A model generated the notes under the pieces. It worked only from the letters and a program-made list of their open reading frames with translations, was not told the DNA's origin and did not search any database. From NCBI RefSeq assembly GCF_018687715.1, contig NC_056760.1:12822001-12886000 (forward strand): a DNA stretch of 64,000 nt, given 5' to 3'. Source of the stretch: Carya illinoinensis. Lineage: Eukaryota; Streptophyta; Magnoliopsida; Fagales; Juglandaceae. Below are positions 23,421 through 47,582 of this stretch, piece by piece (the first letter of the stretch is position 1; each line of letters begins with the position of its first letter). Both the position numbers and the translations under genes were made by a program.

Positions 23421-25956
23421 CTTGCTTCCGAACGTCCCTCATGAGAATACAACTGCGTCGAAGTTTTCCGCGACAAAAATAAGATTTCAGCTCAAATATT
23501 CCAGTCGTGTACCCAGCTTGCCAGCCCTGAGAGACCGAAATTGCAACCACCCACCAAAAGACGAAGAAGCTTGAAGGAGACAGCGAAAGAAAATATGAAA
23601 AGAAGACTGTTCAAAGCATTCCCAGATCCAATGCTGGAAGCGCAGCTGAAAATTAATGAAATTTCAGAACTTGCTAAAAGAACAAGACTGCGGAGAACTC
23701 CAATGAAAAAGTCTGCGCAGAAAGAAAACGACAGAAACAACAAAGACCCAAAAAAGGAATGAGAAAAATAAAATCGAAAAACAATTTCATGGGGTCCCCT
23801 CGTCCACCATTTTCAGATCTCGAACCCAAAACCCACATAAAATTCTGCAACTTAGAAGCCAGTACATCGTCTGTTTATGTGGTCTGACAAAACGAATTAT
23901 AGAAAAGCACATGGAACAACCAAAATCACCGGAAACAAATGCTGGAAAAAAACAAAAAAAGAAAGAAGCTGCTTTATTACCCCGCCCAAGAATATAACCA
24001 GGAAAAAAAAAAAAAAAAATTCTTGTAGTTTCCAAAGAACCAAAAGGCAAAAGCTACCCAAATAAACAGATTATAACTATAACAATAATAATAACAAGAA
24101 TAACATCTTTGTTACTTTTTCTTTCTCGCCGGATTGGAGCTGGGACTTGGGAAGCTGGAAATGGAAGAAGAACGCGTGGACAGAAAGAGCACAGCTCAGA
24201 CGGCCCCTTCTCTTTCTTCCTCTTTTTTTGTTTTGTTTTTTATTTTTATGGGGTTCAAAAAAATAGTAGTTCTACGCACCCCACGACAAAAATTCCAAGA
24301 AAAGGGTCAATTTTTTATTTTTAACACTCAGAGTCGGCCTTTCTTTAATGTTTTTTTAAAGGAAAAATATATAAAGTTAAAAGAGCTTAAAAAAAATATT
24401 AATTAAGTAGGAATAAAACCCAAATTATCTTTGACATGATGTAGAGACCACTTGGGTCATTATTCGGAATAATCATAATAGCATGAAAAAGAAGGTCTCG
24501 ACATCTCTCTATCAAATTATCTGTTTCTACATGGTAAAGTTCGTTTATTACACGTCACTTTTCTCTAAAATCATTAACATAGTTCGACTTACCCTAGTCA
24601 TCCTCTGCTCCTATGTCTTCTCTTCTCTTAATAAACCAAGAAAAATGGAAATACATGAAATTAATAGTTAAACAATGATAGAGAGAATGTTATATGGTAC
24701 GTATGAAAGAATAATTACCCTTTGATTACAAAGTTTACTTCCCCACAACAGAAAAAAGAAAAAAAAAATGATGCTTCTTACTAGGGGAAAGGCCTTGCCT
24801 TGGCATTTAGGGGTGTTGGTAGCTGTTGCTCACAAAATTGAATTCTAAATAATGGATTTAATGGTGAGAAAGAAGTCTACCAATAGCTTCGGTTATTGTG
24901 GTTTCATCCATCAATTCTAGTGCTATTTATTACCGATCAAGCTCATCTCCTCATGAAACCATACTTCACCATCTTGCTTCTAATTTCCCGATGAGACCCC
25001 TTTTGCTTTTTATCATTACCTTGCACTGGATAATCATAATCCACTTTGTGTAAAATTTTGAGATTTTTAACTTCTAAATGTTATATTGTTTGAAAATTAC
25101 TTGATACGTGCTATTGCTCTCGTGAAACCTATAAACATGGTAATAATCCTCAAGTGCCCACAATATACCAATAAATAAATAAATAAATAGAAGAAGAAGA
25201 AGAGTGTTTAGGCTTGCTTGCTAAGATCTCCTTGAAGGCACCCATCCCGGCTATTAAGGTTTGAAAGAGAATGAAATCTCTGCTCCAAACAAGTAACATT
25301 GGCAAATTGGCATATTTACAAAGATGCACATCTTCTCATTGAAAGTTCGGCTGTTTATAGGGGCTTAGCATCCAATAAAGCATCCAGGTAGGTATATACA
25401 GTGAATGCATTCAAGTTGTCATCTCAATAGTTAGATAAATCAAGACATGCAATGAAGCAGGGAGATCCTAGCACTTGAGCAAAAGTCGTGATCTCTTCGA
25501 TAGAACGGGAAGTGGTGGAATCAAATAATCTGACATTAATCTTGCTTGGTTCTTCAATTAGCAATTCTGTGTAACTCCTTTGTTGAGATAGGATGCCTCA
25601 TCCCTGGCACAAAGAAGGTTCCAACTCGATGTTGGCCTTGCGAAGTCTTCACCAAGATCTCCAATTTATTACAACAAATGACTGCCTGCTGAAGGGGATG
25701 TTATCTTTAGTAACTCAGCTTTGGTTTACCATCGTTCCCAACTTTGCAGAATGCTTTGAGATCAGCTGACAGAAAGGTTCATTCTTACTTATAACCTACA
25801 TTCATGGAAGACTCGGAAAAGGAGAAAATGGAATGAGGTTGTTTAGAACAGTAGAACCAACAATAGCTAGTAAAGAAAATGTCTTTTTTTCTGTTTTTGG
25901 GGTGGGGATGGAAGGCGGATGATATTGGGGTGTTGGGTCATTACTAGTGCTAGCAT
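23421..25956. other. Intergenic region between hydrolase 5' end and SixA-like 3' end
   Basis: Holds the hydrolase promoter and leader and the 3' flank of the SixA-like gene. Frames at 23.5-24.4 kb on both strands are short, rich in Lys, Ser or Phe and lack motifs. Between about 25,430 and 25,640 the minus strand has short open stretches (VRLFDSTTSRSIEEITTFAQ) that read like coding sequence but are interrupted by stops. This may be a gene relic I do not recognise. AAAT and AAG microsatellites occur near 25,170-25,203. Confidence 0.4.
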
Positions 25957-37097
<11,141 letters not shown>

Positions 37098-37767
37098 ATT
37101 TCAGAGACACAATAGTGAATAGAGAGAGCCCTGCTTCTTCCTTAACCACCTTCTAATCCTTCAACTTTCACAGACCAGACACCAGAGATTTCTCAAACGA
37201 CGGTGAATTTGTGTGGGGATTGTCATTGGGCCTGACCAACAAGTTCATCAGGTAATTGGGCCTGCCCGCTAGAATTTGAGCATCTCTATTTATTCAACAG
37301 TTACAGAGTAATTTTATTTTTTATTTTAAATTTGGCATTTTAATTATACCAACTGATATTTTTTATTTTAAGTGATCTTAAAAGTAAAATATTTTTAAAA
37401 AAATTATTTAAAATGTCCCAACTTGTTCTTGATTAAAAGAAAATAAATTCCCTACATTTAATGGGAGGGGATGGTGTTAAGAAGAAGTTAGTGTATATAA
37501 ATGGAGTTATGTTACGTACAGTTATTTTTGCGTATTCTTTACGCACTCTACTGATGTGATTGGCCAAAACAATTATTTTATATTAAAAAGATGATGCAGC
37601 CAATCACATTAATGGAATGCATAAGAAATAAGTAAAAGTGACTGCATATAGAATTTTTTATATAAATGAGACATTTGTTTCCTACTAAATTTGTTGTATA
37701 TTATTGATTTTTCTTGGCATGCTTCTACTAATGGGGAGAGATTGTGAACTACATACACCTAGTCTTC
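37098..37767. other. Intergenic region between the SixA-like and MGCISSK genes
   Basis: Contains the promoter of the SixA-like gene (transcribed leftward) and the 3' end of the next gene. The only structured element is the palindromic repeat annotated at 37,511-37,653. Confidence 0.5.
37511..37653. repeat. Palindromic MITE-like repeat
   Basis: The left arm (gttacgtacagttatttttg, gcactctactgatgtgattg) is the imperfect inverse complement of the right arm (agccaatcacattaatggaa, taagtaaaagtgactgcata). A short AT loop separates them. The arms are about 55-60 bp. The family also includes the AT-decayed copy at 3,096-3,236. Confidence 0.7.
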
Positions 37768-38958
37768 TCAGTGGAATAGGATCTCTTCTTTGGCTTGCTC
37801 ATCTTTGGTATAGTCTTCATCTGAACTCTCCACAATTTGCTTGAGAAGGCTTTCTTCTTCTGCTTCAAGTTGGTGCATGCATTGCTCATAGGCAGCCACC
37901 AATTCTGGATTGAAGATGAAGTCTTCATTGCATTCACTTCTAGTCCCATGAATTGGTAAAGAATAGCTACCAAACTTTGGGGTGATATAGGATGCAGGTG
38001 AGGAGACTTGACCCCCAACATGCAGCCACTCCCTAGGACTTAAATTTGCTGGGAATTCAAAGGTTGGAGGGATTCTCAGTAATTCTAGCCCCTTGGCAAG
38101 AGCCTTTCTTTTCAATCCCTTCTCAGAAATGCTATGAGAACATGGGATCACTTCTTGGTTTTCTTGACCTGGACTTGAGCTGGAGTAGTTAGAACTTTGC
38201 ATTACCTCCTTGGTTTCTGTTTCTGATCTCAAGAAATTCTTAGTAGTGTTCTCATGCACCAAAGCCTCATCCTGTAATGATTGTTTCATTTCCTGCAAAC
38301 TAGACTCTTCTTTACCCTCAGCATGGTGAGACATATTCAATGAAGTCTTGGAACCAATAAACTGAGTGTTGATGCCTGGACTGTAATCCTTGCCATCGAG
38401 CCATCTTTGCTGCACACCAGACCCAATAGTTTCTAGCATTGCTTCATACTCCACCGTGTAGTCTGTGTGGGCACTCCTGCTGCGTGCCATACCCTTATAA
38501 CTCCAAGAAGATTTCTCTTCTTTCATATCATCAGGAATCTCCAGGGCAATGGAAGACACTCCATGCTCTGGAAACCAATGACAACTTTTAGACCGCCTCA
38601 TGGCAAGATCAATATCAATGGATTCGACTTCTTCTGGGGCTGGTTTTGCACGTATTACCACTCCTTGATCTAGAGTTGCCATCATCTCCCGGGTGTTCAT
38701 AGTCTCAGTTCTAGCAGGTCCAATATCCGGTTTGGAACATGAGTTTGAATTGGAATCCCGAGAATGGAGTTTGTTGACTACCATGTTAGCAGCGCGGACA
38801 AGAGCAAGATAGTGGTCGCCTCCATGACAGGAGAAGTTTAATTCCTCCAGCTCAGGAACGCCAACGGCTGTCCTCTTCAAACTCGGGGTTTGCCCTTCAT
38901 AGGAGTCGCAAGAAAGAAGGATTGACCTGGCCACGAATTTTGAAGATATGCATCCCAT
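37768..38958 (-). CDS. Uncharacterised plant protein with N-terminal MGC lipidation motif, 396 aa
   Basis: A single intact frame starts MGCISSKF. Gly2 followed by Cys3 and Ser/Lys is a classic N-myristoylation plus palmitoylation signal, so the protein probably sits at the plasma membrane. The rest is hydrophilic and likely disordered. Short blocks look conserved: PELEELNFSCHGGDHYLALV, RRSKSCHWFPEHG, SPREWLHVGG and PSPASYITPKFGSYSLP-like sequence. A helical acidic end follows (ELVAAYEQCMHQLEAEEES). I know no domain in it. A minus-strand TATA box lies 400 bases upstream, and a possible 5' leader intron (donor ATTG|GTAAGAGG near 39,240, acceptor near 38,979) would explain the distance. The gene is intact and shows no transposon damage. 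Confidence 0.85.
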   Translation of the reverse strand: MGCISSKFVARSILLSCDSYEGQTPSLKRTAVGVPELEELNFSCHGGDHYLALVRAANMVVNKLHSRDSNSNSCSKPDIGPARTETMNTREMMATLDQGVVIRAKPAPEEVESIDIDLAMRRSKSCHWFPEHGVSSIALEIPDDMKEEKSSWSYKGMARSRSAHTDYTVEYEAMLETIGSGVQQRWLDGKDYSPGINTQFIGSKTSLNMSHHAEGKEESSLQEMKQSLQDEALVHENTTKNFLRSETETKEVMQSSNYSSSSPGQENQEVIPCSHSISEKGLKRKALAKGLELLRIPPTFEFPANLSPREWLHVGGQVSSPASYITPKFGSYSLPIHGTRSECNEDFIFNPELVAAYEQCMHQLEAEEESLLKQIVESSDEDYTKDEQAKEEILFH

Positions 38959-39360
38959 TTTAAAGTGTAGAACCCTGTATAACTAAGCAACTGGATCAGG
39001 GGAAACAGGTAGATACAAGAAAGAAGGACCTAGTGACTGGGCATGCATAGAAATGTGGAAAATAGGAACAGAGATCGTAGTTATGAATCCGTAACATGAA
39101 ATCTTGAATCCGCAAACAAGTTTTATAAAGAAAATTATGTTAGGCAAATGGAACCAGGAACATCATATGAACTTTCCTGCATGTTGGGAAAACTAAATCG
39201 AAGAAAGCTGTATCTATAAATAATATGGAAGTATAAACCTCTTACCAATGATTTTTTCTGTGCAGAAATTGATGCCCAGACGCCCAAAATGAAATCCCAA
39301 ATCAACTTGCAAATTGGAAGGAGACTGAGAAATGCGTACAAAGGTGTACAGTGCCCCCAT

Positions 39361-39367
39361 TTATATA
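39361..39367 (-). promoter_or_regulatory. TATA box of the MGCISSK gene
   Basis: On the minus strand the bases read TATATAA inside TTCTATATAAATGGGGG. This is the clearest TATA match upstream of the gene starting at 38,958, and its distance fits a leader with one intron. Confidence 0.5.
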
Positions 39368-39419
39368 GAAATGAGGGAAGAGACCCTTTGGGAGGGTAAA
39401 AGACAGACACAAGACTCAG

Positions 39420-42202
39420 GCATATATTAGGAGTTTTCAGCCATTCTTGATCTTAGAACAGGCTGGCATTACACCTACACTTTAAAGAAACACTTTTTTA
39501 CATGCCTTAGATGTAATACATTTTTTTTTTTTCTAACAGAATAACATAGAATTTCAAAGGCTTAAAATTTTTTATAAAGAGAATCATAGGGGAAGCTAAT
39601 CGGTATATATAAAAAAGACCTACAGAAACAGAAAAACTAAAAAAACATCAAGATTTTAGAGACTCCTAACGATTGGCTCTCATTTGTTTGAACTTTGGAG
39701 CTGCTTTGAATTGGGAACAAAATACACCGAGAAGATGAGAGGAGTGAGTGGAGATGCCTTAGATGTAATAATTCAAAAAGAAGATTAGGTAGCATCTTTG
39801 AATAAAAAAGGATCAGTGAGTGTGCCATCCACCTATACCTGTGCCTCGGCTATAATAAATATAGTAAGGCTCTCTTCCACATTACTTAATGCTCAGTGCT
39901 CGATGCTGCTTGAAACAACCTTCGCCTCCAACCCGGATTTGAAGGAGAACATGTTTTTCTCAGAGCCTAAAGTAGCCAAGAATATGTGGTATAGGTATAG
40001 TTCACTAACTTCACTGGAGGATCCGGACGAAACAAAGTGGCGAAGAGAGAGATTAGTATACCCCAAAGATGATCAGCATACATTTTGAATAAGATCGAAG
40101 CCTGTGTCTTTGATAAGTTTGCTTGTCTCTGGAGGTTGGTTTGTTAGTGTGTCGTCCCGATTTGATGACCCGATCCAACAATGATGCATTATGGTTTTGT
40201 GACGGATTTTCAATGGGGCTTGGTTCATGTTCGCTTTGGCTTGGGCCAAAATTTTTTGACACAGTTTGCAATCAGATAAAAGGTCAAGCAGAAAGTTGGC
40301 TCGACAGGTTGTTCGAGCAAGGGTCAGACAGACAATTCACTCAAAGAGCGCTCAACATTCCGCTCAAGCGAATAATGTAGAAGAGTGAATATTAGGATTT
40401 CTGCTGTATGATACTATAAATATGTACTTAATGAACACTTTAGTAAGTTCTTAGTATTATGAACATTGAGATTTCAACCTAAAGTGTATTTTGTAATTCC
40501 TTATTACAATAAAATCCTCTTTAGTTTTGTGGATATAGGCATGTTGCCGAATCCCGTTAATTTTGTTTAGTATAATTAATTTGCTTGTGTTTGTTTTGTT
40601 TTATTAGTCATCGTTTTTTGCAAATATGAAATTCTAAAGTCCGAGAATGTAAGAGGGGAATTGGAAAACTTTTTCTGGCTAAATATTCTCTTCCTCACCT
40701 CCAGGCTCCGCTCCACTAACTTCTGAGTGCTCGACCAACTTTGTTGTGACTTTGGAACATATGTAGAGTACTAAATCTTTCATGTAATCATTGAAGATAT
40801 TGCAGCACTTGCAGGCATTAGTGTGTAAGAAAAAGGTAGAAAGTATCATACGGCCTCTAGTTTCGTGATTCTGCAACTGGAGCATAGATGACCCAAAAAG
40901 GATCTAACGTTCACACTTTGAATAATTTTCACCTAAAACCTAATTAATCAATTAAAAGTATGGTTATTAAGATTATCCTCACATGTGAGCTATGGATTTC
41001 TTTTCCATCTCCATCTTCAGTACAATAATTTGAAAAAAATCTTAAGACCCGTTGTCATCTTCTGACTAAAAAATCTTGGTGCTTTCCTCTGTTCTGGTTC
41101 CAAAATCCATGAAACAACTCAAAAAACTTATTTTTTTTTAATATATTATCTGCTTCTTTATTTTTCAATAGTCTTATATGAATAAAAGAAAAAACCTTGT
41201 TCTTTTAGTAATCTGATCTCTAATGGAATTGCCAATAGGATTCCAACCCAGATGAAGTTCCAACCATTTGACAGGGAAAACGAACGAACTGATTTTGTAG
41301 GATTTCCAAGGAATTATCTGACATCTTCCACCGGCGGAAGTTTGGTTTTAAGTGCATTCGATTTGAGCTACATCAACAATTTCAGGTGAGATCGGTCAGC
41401 TGAGGATTACTAGCATGAAAATTTTAAATTAATCTTTGAATTCGCTCTTCTAAAGTTTTGCTGCATGTCTCTGAAGTCAATATGTGTAGTGCCTGAATAA
41501 ACTGTTATTTTTTGTCAAGAAAAAACAGATCCCAATGGAGTTCAACTGGGAATATTCATTGCAGGAAATTACAGCAGAGAGTTGGTTACACTTCACTTTC
41601 TCCGATTATAACAATTTTGCCTGAGTCTAGTGACAACAACCATATGATTGATCTAGCAAAAGTCCATTAGATGGCGACCAACTCCTTTGTTGTTTTAGAT
41701 ACCGAACTTACAATTTAAAGACTTACTTGTACTCTTCCCCACTGCAATGTTATTACCATACCGCAAGATTCAAAGTTTTTCCATGTGTTTAGCAGTTTAT
41801 GGTCATCAGTTGCAAGAGAGGGTATAAGAAATTGGAATACTTTCTCAGCAATCAATAAAAGGAACTCCATCTGCATTGCATGCTATAATTTGCAAATGAG
41901 AAACAAATCCTGCAGATTATAGGATATATTGCAATTCAACTGTAAATGACAAGAAAACTGAATATTGTACGATATATTGCAATTCAACTGTACAATAACT
42001 AGTTGAATGTAGTTTACTACAAATTTCACAACATCCAATAATACTTTCACATGTACAATTGAGCAATACAGGCCATCCATGCAGGCCAAGCTTTATTTGC
42101 CAATACCTTTATATGTCTTAGAAATAGGAGAGATGATTGTTTCCTCGTATATATTCAGCACCATCTTATCAACATATAGTCATCATACAAAGCCATTACT
42201 CA
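39420..42202. other. Intergenic region; possible old LTR relic and small duplication
   Basis: No supported gene. From about 40,130 to 40,560 the sequence resembles a decayed Copia-type LTR and leader: tactataaatatgtac (TATA-like), acaataaaatcctc (polyadenylation-like), then tgtggatataggcatgttgc. No partner LTR is present. At 41,926-41,991 the word gatatattgcaattcaactg occurs twice about 44 bases apart. The remainder looks like ordinary AT-rich spacer. Confidence 0.35.
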
Positions 42203-43942
42203 TCAATGGCATCCACCAGCAGCGAAACCAATTCTGGACCTGGTGACATCGTAGGCTACACTAAACGTCTGCTGTTGATGATTCCCAATAATGGCAATTT
42301 GGGAACTACCTGCAAAGGCCAGGCATGAAATGCCTTTGTCAGCTTCTATGAGGATATTGGAAGCTTTAAGTGTGAGGTCAGCTCCTCCTTGGAATATGAA
42401 TTGAATTTGGGGCACCACAGACAAGCTTTTGAGACTCCCCTTGAAACAAGTATCCAATATGGAATACGCTGGCGCTTGGGCGTACCTTTTGGACATGATA
42501 CTTACAAAGGCTTGCTGCAGTGCAGTATATACGGCTGCAGGCAGGCGCGTTATGACAGTTCCAGAATCTATAATGGTAGAAACCCTGTACTGGACGGCAC
42601 CAACTCTCAGCGGCACACCTGCAACAGTTATGGCTGCCAACCTCAGGAAGTATAAACTTGGGTTTTTAGAATCCGTCAACATGGGAGTGAACTTGTACGC
42701 CGGAGATGCTGCCAAAGACGATTCTCCAAAGGACAAGAAACCCACTCCGGTAGATGAAGTAAAAGCTTCGGGGAGACAGTAGGAGAATGCATAGCCGTAT
42801 TTTGAAGACAGTTGACCCAACAATGAGAGCTGGTCACGGGCTAGGCCCACTATACCATCGGTTTTTCCGAACAATCCCTGGTTGTCTTGTCCACAACCAT
42901 AAACGAAACGGGGCAGTGTCTGAGATGGAGCTAAGGTAAGCAAGTCTTCACTCAAATAACCTATAGAATAGGAACTATCGCCGTAGCTTGCCGTGTAGAT
43001 ACAAGTATTAGCAGATCTAGAACAGAAGGGTTTGTTGAGGGTGGCTTCAGTGAGCAAAGAGCACTGGGAGGTGCCGCATGTGAGCTTTTTGTAAGTCTTG
43101 GATTGTGAGGGATCAAAGAGGGGGTCTACCTGGTTATGGCAGTAAACAGAACAAGGCTGGCACTGGAGCCAGGAGAAGGAGCTGCCCGTGTCGAGAAGCA
43201 AGGTGTAGTATTTGGCTGGGGTGCCAAGGCCTATTTTCAATAGGTAATTGCCTGAACCGATCGACAGGCCTGCCTTCAAAGGGATGTTGATGGATTTTTG
43301 TCCTGCTGGATCTTCCTTGGAGGACGAGGCAGAAGTCGTGCCTCCCGTGTCCTTGCTTATAACTAGTCTGGATTGGAGAGCCATGACCCGTTCCTCATCG
43401 CGCGAGAGTAAGTCAGAGAGGGATAAAAGATGTGTAGCGTTGAAAGAAGAGCTGCCATGTCCTCGAGCATGATGAATTTCAAGCCGGACGCCCGGCTGCT
43501 TATGGCGCAGCTCAGTTTCTGCATAATTTTTACATACGAGACTTTAAACCGTATGAATTCGATCATTTACGCTACAAACATACGTATGGACCTTTATTTC
43601 CCGCATGTATATGCCCCAGAGAGAGAGAGAGAGAGAGAATTACTTAGAACAACAACTTCAAGATATTATTTTAACTTAATTTACACAATGAATTAGTTTT
43701 CCATGGACCGGTGAAAGCCTGAGATTTACAAATACACAGAAGCCCGAAAAACAGCAAGAAAACGGCCTGAACAATGATAAACAGAGAATAAAAGGAAAAA
43801 CCCTTCTTTTGTAGAATTGCATGACATAAAAGAGAGAGACGTATATATACATGCCTTGCTGAAGCTCCGCAAGAACTGAAGGTGGTGTTGCTAAAAGAAG
43901 ATACAAAACCAGAAACCAAATTGGCCCCATACCTGATACCAC
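42203..43942 (-). CDS. Secreted A1-family aspartyl protease
   Basis: Two exons, 43851-43942 and 42203-43541, join in phase (309 bp intron) into 476 residues. Exon 1 is a signal peptide (MGPIWFLVLYLLLATPPSVL). After a propeptide, the pepsin-like domain carries the first catalytic site DTGS (Asp148 in LLLDTGSSFSWLQCQPC) and the second DSGT (Asp356 in STIIDSGTVITRLP). It also has FVYGCGQDNQGLFG and IIGNHQQQTFSVAYDVTRSR, features of the plant nucellin/CND41-like group, with its extra cysteines. Length is typical. The first-exon donor (GGCAT|GTATAT) was chosen because it preserves phase and the LVCKNYAETELRHKQ continuation. The protein probably acts in the apoplast or secretory pathway. Its specific substrate is unknown. 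Confidence 0.92.
43618..43639. repeat. (GA)n microsatellite in the protease intron
   Basis: A short GA run lies close to the 43,541-43,850 intron and its flanking exon sequence, within the transcribed region of the protease gene. Confidence 0.7.
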
Positions 43943-45529
43943 AGCAACTCTGTATAAATTTTATGTAAGTAGTTCTCTATCGAAAACCGAAGCTCATACG
44001 AGATAAGGCAAAAGCTTTGGCCTGATAATGTGTGGCAACTCCAACTTAAAAATAGATGATGGTAGGTATTGGGAGTTTTTGTAATTATAATTTAGATGAG
44101 GACCTTTGATGTGATAAGTTGGGTGATTAGCTTTTTAGGTAGGTCCACTCAGATCACCGTTAGTTGAAATTTTCACTTGCAAACACTCCATTGCAATCCC
44201 TAATCACTCCTCAACATTTACCGTGAACATCATCACAATTTCAAGCTGATGGGAGAGAGCACCATGGCAATGAAATTTTCCACAGCTTAATCATTAATTG
44301 TGCACTCCAATTAGCTCAAAAGCACATTCAAAGCTGTCATAATCTTCATCACTAGTTTGTACAAAGATACAGCTAAAAGCGGGGTGGGATTAGGAGTAAC
44401 TAAGTTCTACTTATTGACATATAATCACCACTATGGTGTCGATGACAATTCTCTGCAAGCTCAAAACGGCTTGGAAAGTGATGGCCTAACACAAGAGGCC
44501 GAGGAAGCAATGAAAACAATGCCTAAGAAGTAGGCCAATTAATTTGTATATAAGAGAGTGGAATCATCACGTAACGTGTCGATTACAGGGGACCCAACCC
44601 ATTACATGATGTATAGGGATTCCGAAAGATCCTCTCCAACCACAGTTGAATGGGGCCAAGATGACATGCATAAGGAACATACAGCGCGGCTAATACATTG
44701 ACATTGATGTTACATGATTGCTCAAAATATGTACCATAGAAAGTCTACTTCTTGTACATACACACAGCTGGGACAATCTTATTTGGTTACACAGAGATGC
44801 GTCGGCAGGGAGTTTTCATTTTGAGTGGCTGGCTACCTTATTTTCCAAAGATGTCCCACAACAAAAGCTCCTCCAATAATTGTTCAGTTGATTGATGAAA
44901 AAGATGATGACGATTAGCAGTCACTTGGTTTCTTCCTCCCCGCACAAATTATATATTTATTTCATGAAACATGCGGAAAGAAAGACATTTTTAACTGTTG
45001 AGTATGCAATCACACAGATTGATCAATTCCCCCGGGGAGAGTAGGAAACTATCAAAATGGTATTCCTAGGAGCTACTGTAAGTTTGGAATTTACAGCAAA
45101 AACTTGGGTCCAATTAGTGTGTTAGGTCTGCGATCAACATCCTACACCGTTATCAATTGGGTCCACAATAATGTATACAGAACAAACCAATCAATTCCTT
45201 AAGGATTGGTTGAATTTTCATTGTCATCCTTAATTTGTAGATGTGATATAACACAGACGTGGCGAGTGTTAAATAATATTTACACCTGGAAATTTCAGTA
45301 ATTGGCACCTCATTTTCAAGCCAAGTATTACTGGGAGGTATTAGCCCCTAAGGAGATGTAAGTTGTGAAAGAATGCGATTATCACTTCGCCCTGTTCATA
45401 TTTCAATACATGGTTCAAAGCTAATACATGAGAGATACCCCATGTGTAGGGGGGCCAAGGCGGAGAAGCACACCTGGAGTTATCAGCTAGAACTATTCAG
45501 GATAGGCAGCAATCAACTGCATGATTGCA
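43943..45529. other. Intergenic region, nothing assigned
   Basis: Upstream flank of the aspartyl protease gene and downstream flank of the CWC25 pseudogene. The frames seen near 45.37-45.6 kb on the plus strand are antisense to the pseudogene. I found no repeat structure or motif worth naming. Confidence 0.5.
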
Positions 45530-46898
45530 TTACCGCCGAAAAGCATTTCTTTCTTGCGCCTCAGACCTACCCTGCAAGTAATGAGTTCGGCAACGGACAC
45601 TCTCCTCAATTGTAGACCTTCCCCCTTTTTCAGCACCATAGATACTTTTCTGAGCAGCATCCAAGAAACTTCTGCCGCCAGATAAGCTGGCCTGGGTAGT
45701 TTCTTGCGCATCCTCCTCCTCAGCCTTTCTCAAACGTTTCCATCTTTGCTCTTCATGCAATTCAGCATCCACTTGCATCTCACGCAGCTTAGCAGCCCGC
45801 TCTTCCTCTGAAAGTTTGGGAGCAACATTACGGCACTTGAAGTGTGACTCAATCCCATTGTGATGGCTTGAATCACGATACCCTCTGCCTTCTCTTTCCT
45901 TTTCATCAACATCAAGATTTCTCTGACCACCTGAATAAAATTTTTTCCACTCTGACCTGTCATGATTCCTCTTGATCGCATCTTGACCATTGTCTTTTGT
46001 CGTATTTGGGCCTGACGAGCCACGGGGTGACAACTCTTTGTATCTTGAGCCCTAGAAGTGATTCTTATTACTTTGGCACTCTCTTTTAGTAGATTCATCT
46101 TCTGAACCTGAACGCACATCATAGCTTGAGTTCTTGTGTCTACTAGTCTTCCCCTTTCCCCCTTCTGCAGTGACATTTTCTGAATCTGATTGTTTCCTGG
46201 ATGATGAATGTTTTTAATTCTTTAAATGGCTATGATGGTGCTTCATCCGGGGCTCCTTTTCACTATGAGCCTTCTTCTTGGGTTTCTGTTCTTCAACCTA
46301 ACAAATGAACGCATAATTGAGAACAATCAGAAACATCTTTAATTCTAAATTTTTCAAGAAATGATAAGCTTAATTCCTAATGCATTTTTCGATGAAGTTT
46401 AGACTATTGCAGCTCATACATTTTCCAACTGAAATTCTCCTCCAGAATATCATTTAATTCTTGTTTTTCTTTGGACAAGGAATAACTAATCCTATTTACA
46501 ACAGCACAAACTCCTTGAAGCGAAACTTGACCAACCAAAACACCTTAGCACAAAATACTCCTGTATTTCTCTCTTTATTCAAACCATTAAAGTACTTTCC
46601 AACTAGCTACATAAATCAATAATTCTAACCCAGGGGAAAAAAAACATTTATGTTGTAGAAGTAGCTAATTGCATCTCATCTCACTTTTCAGTTTTATATA
46701 TTTTTTGACAACCAGAAGTTTGACTTCCACAAACAATCCCTATCCAGTGAACAATTCCAAACAATATAAATATATGCAGTTCTTGAATCAAATCCAGACA
46801 GGATGGACTACTTTGGTCAAGGTTCAACATGTAATCTTCCATGCACAGAAGCAAAAGCAGTTAGAAAGACAGGGAGAGGTGGAGAAACTGTAATACTA

Positions 46899-46932
46899 CT
46901 ACTTACTTATAAAAATATATAAAAAAAAAAAA
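46899..46932 (+). mobile_element. 34 bp LINE micro-insertion in the CWC25 pseudogene
   Basis: The insert ctacttacttataaaaatat plus a poly(A) run lies between copies of aaactgtaatacta at 46,885-46,898 and 46,933-46,946. The upstream bases of the second copy merge with the tail. The CTTACTTAT end is the plant L1 3' terminus. Confidence 0.85.
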
Positions 46933-46977
46933 AAACTGTAATACTAACATGTTAGTGAGGATAAATAAACTGTGGGA

Positions 46978-47161
46978 AGCAAGTAATGCAGTGAACTTTT
47001 TTATGTAAGAACGTATTTCCAGAAGGGAAAATGTTTCTAAATTACAGGATGTAAAGGCAAGTAATGCATTTAACCTTTTTTTTTTTTTTAATTTTTTATT
47101 TTAATCTAAGAATGCATTTACAGAAGAAAAAATGTTTCTAAATTACAGAATGGGAAGTCTA
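46978..47161. repeat. Diverged tandem duplication, about 80-95 bp units
   Basis: Both units begin with gcaagtaatgca, at 46,979 and 47,057, and share a gaaaatgtttctaaattaca-type block. The second unit is lengthened by T-rich sequence. Confidence 0.75.
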
Positions 47162-47582
47162 GAAACTTAAACAATAAAGGAATGGTAATACACCAGGCAG
47201 AGATTTCAAGCTGTCTTCCTTAATGGTTTTCAAGTTGAAAGAATCTCAACACATTCCCTTTGTGGTCTCGTATCACCTAGACCTATAGACACTATAGAAT
47301 CCTTAAGAAACAACTGATAATATGATTTAGCACTTCTTTTTACGCAATGGTTCCTGTTTGTCTTATGAGCACTGCATTGACTAGATGCAAGTATTTTAGT
47401 CAATTTAGCAAGTTAAAATGAGCATAGTCTGGTTCCGCGAGATCCAATATAGTGGCTCAGAATTCAGAAAGGGTAAAGATTAGATTGTAAACTCTTTTTA
47501 CAATCTAGTTCCTCGAAACAGCAAAAGTGACTAGGGTTTCATCAACAGCTTCTAAACTGTTCTACCAGAAACTTTCCCATCA

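Noticed and set aside
23492..24406. Several 60-90 residue frames on both strands upstream of the hydrolase
   Set aside because: Lys/Arg or Phe/Ser low-complexity, no motif and no splice-consistent extension. They lie in the presumed promoter and leader.
25430..25640. Minus-strand coding-like stretches (VRLFDSTTSRSIEEITTFAQ)
   Set aside because: Stops interrupt it, no splice sites connect it to the SixA-like gene and I recognise no family. It is left as a possible relic within the intergenic entry.
42389..43696. Plus-strand frames over the aspartyl protease
   Set aside because: Antisense to a clear protease exon with both catalytic motifs.
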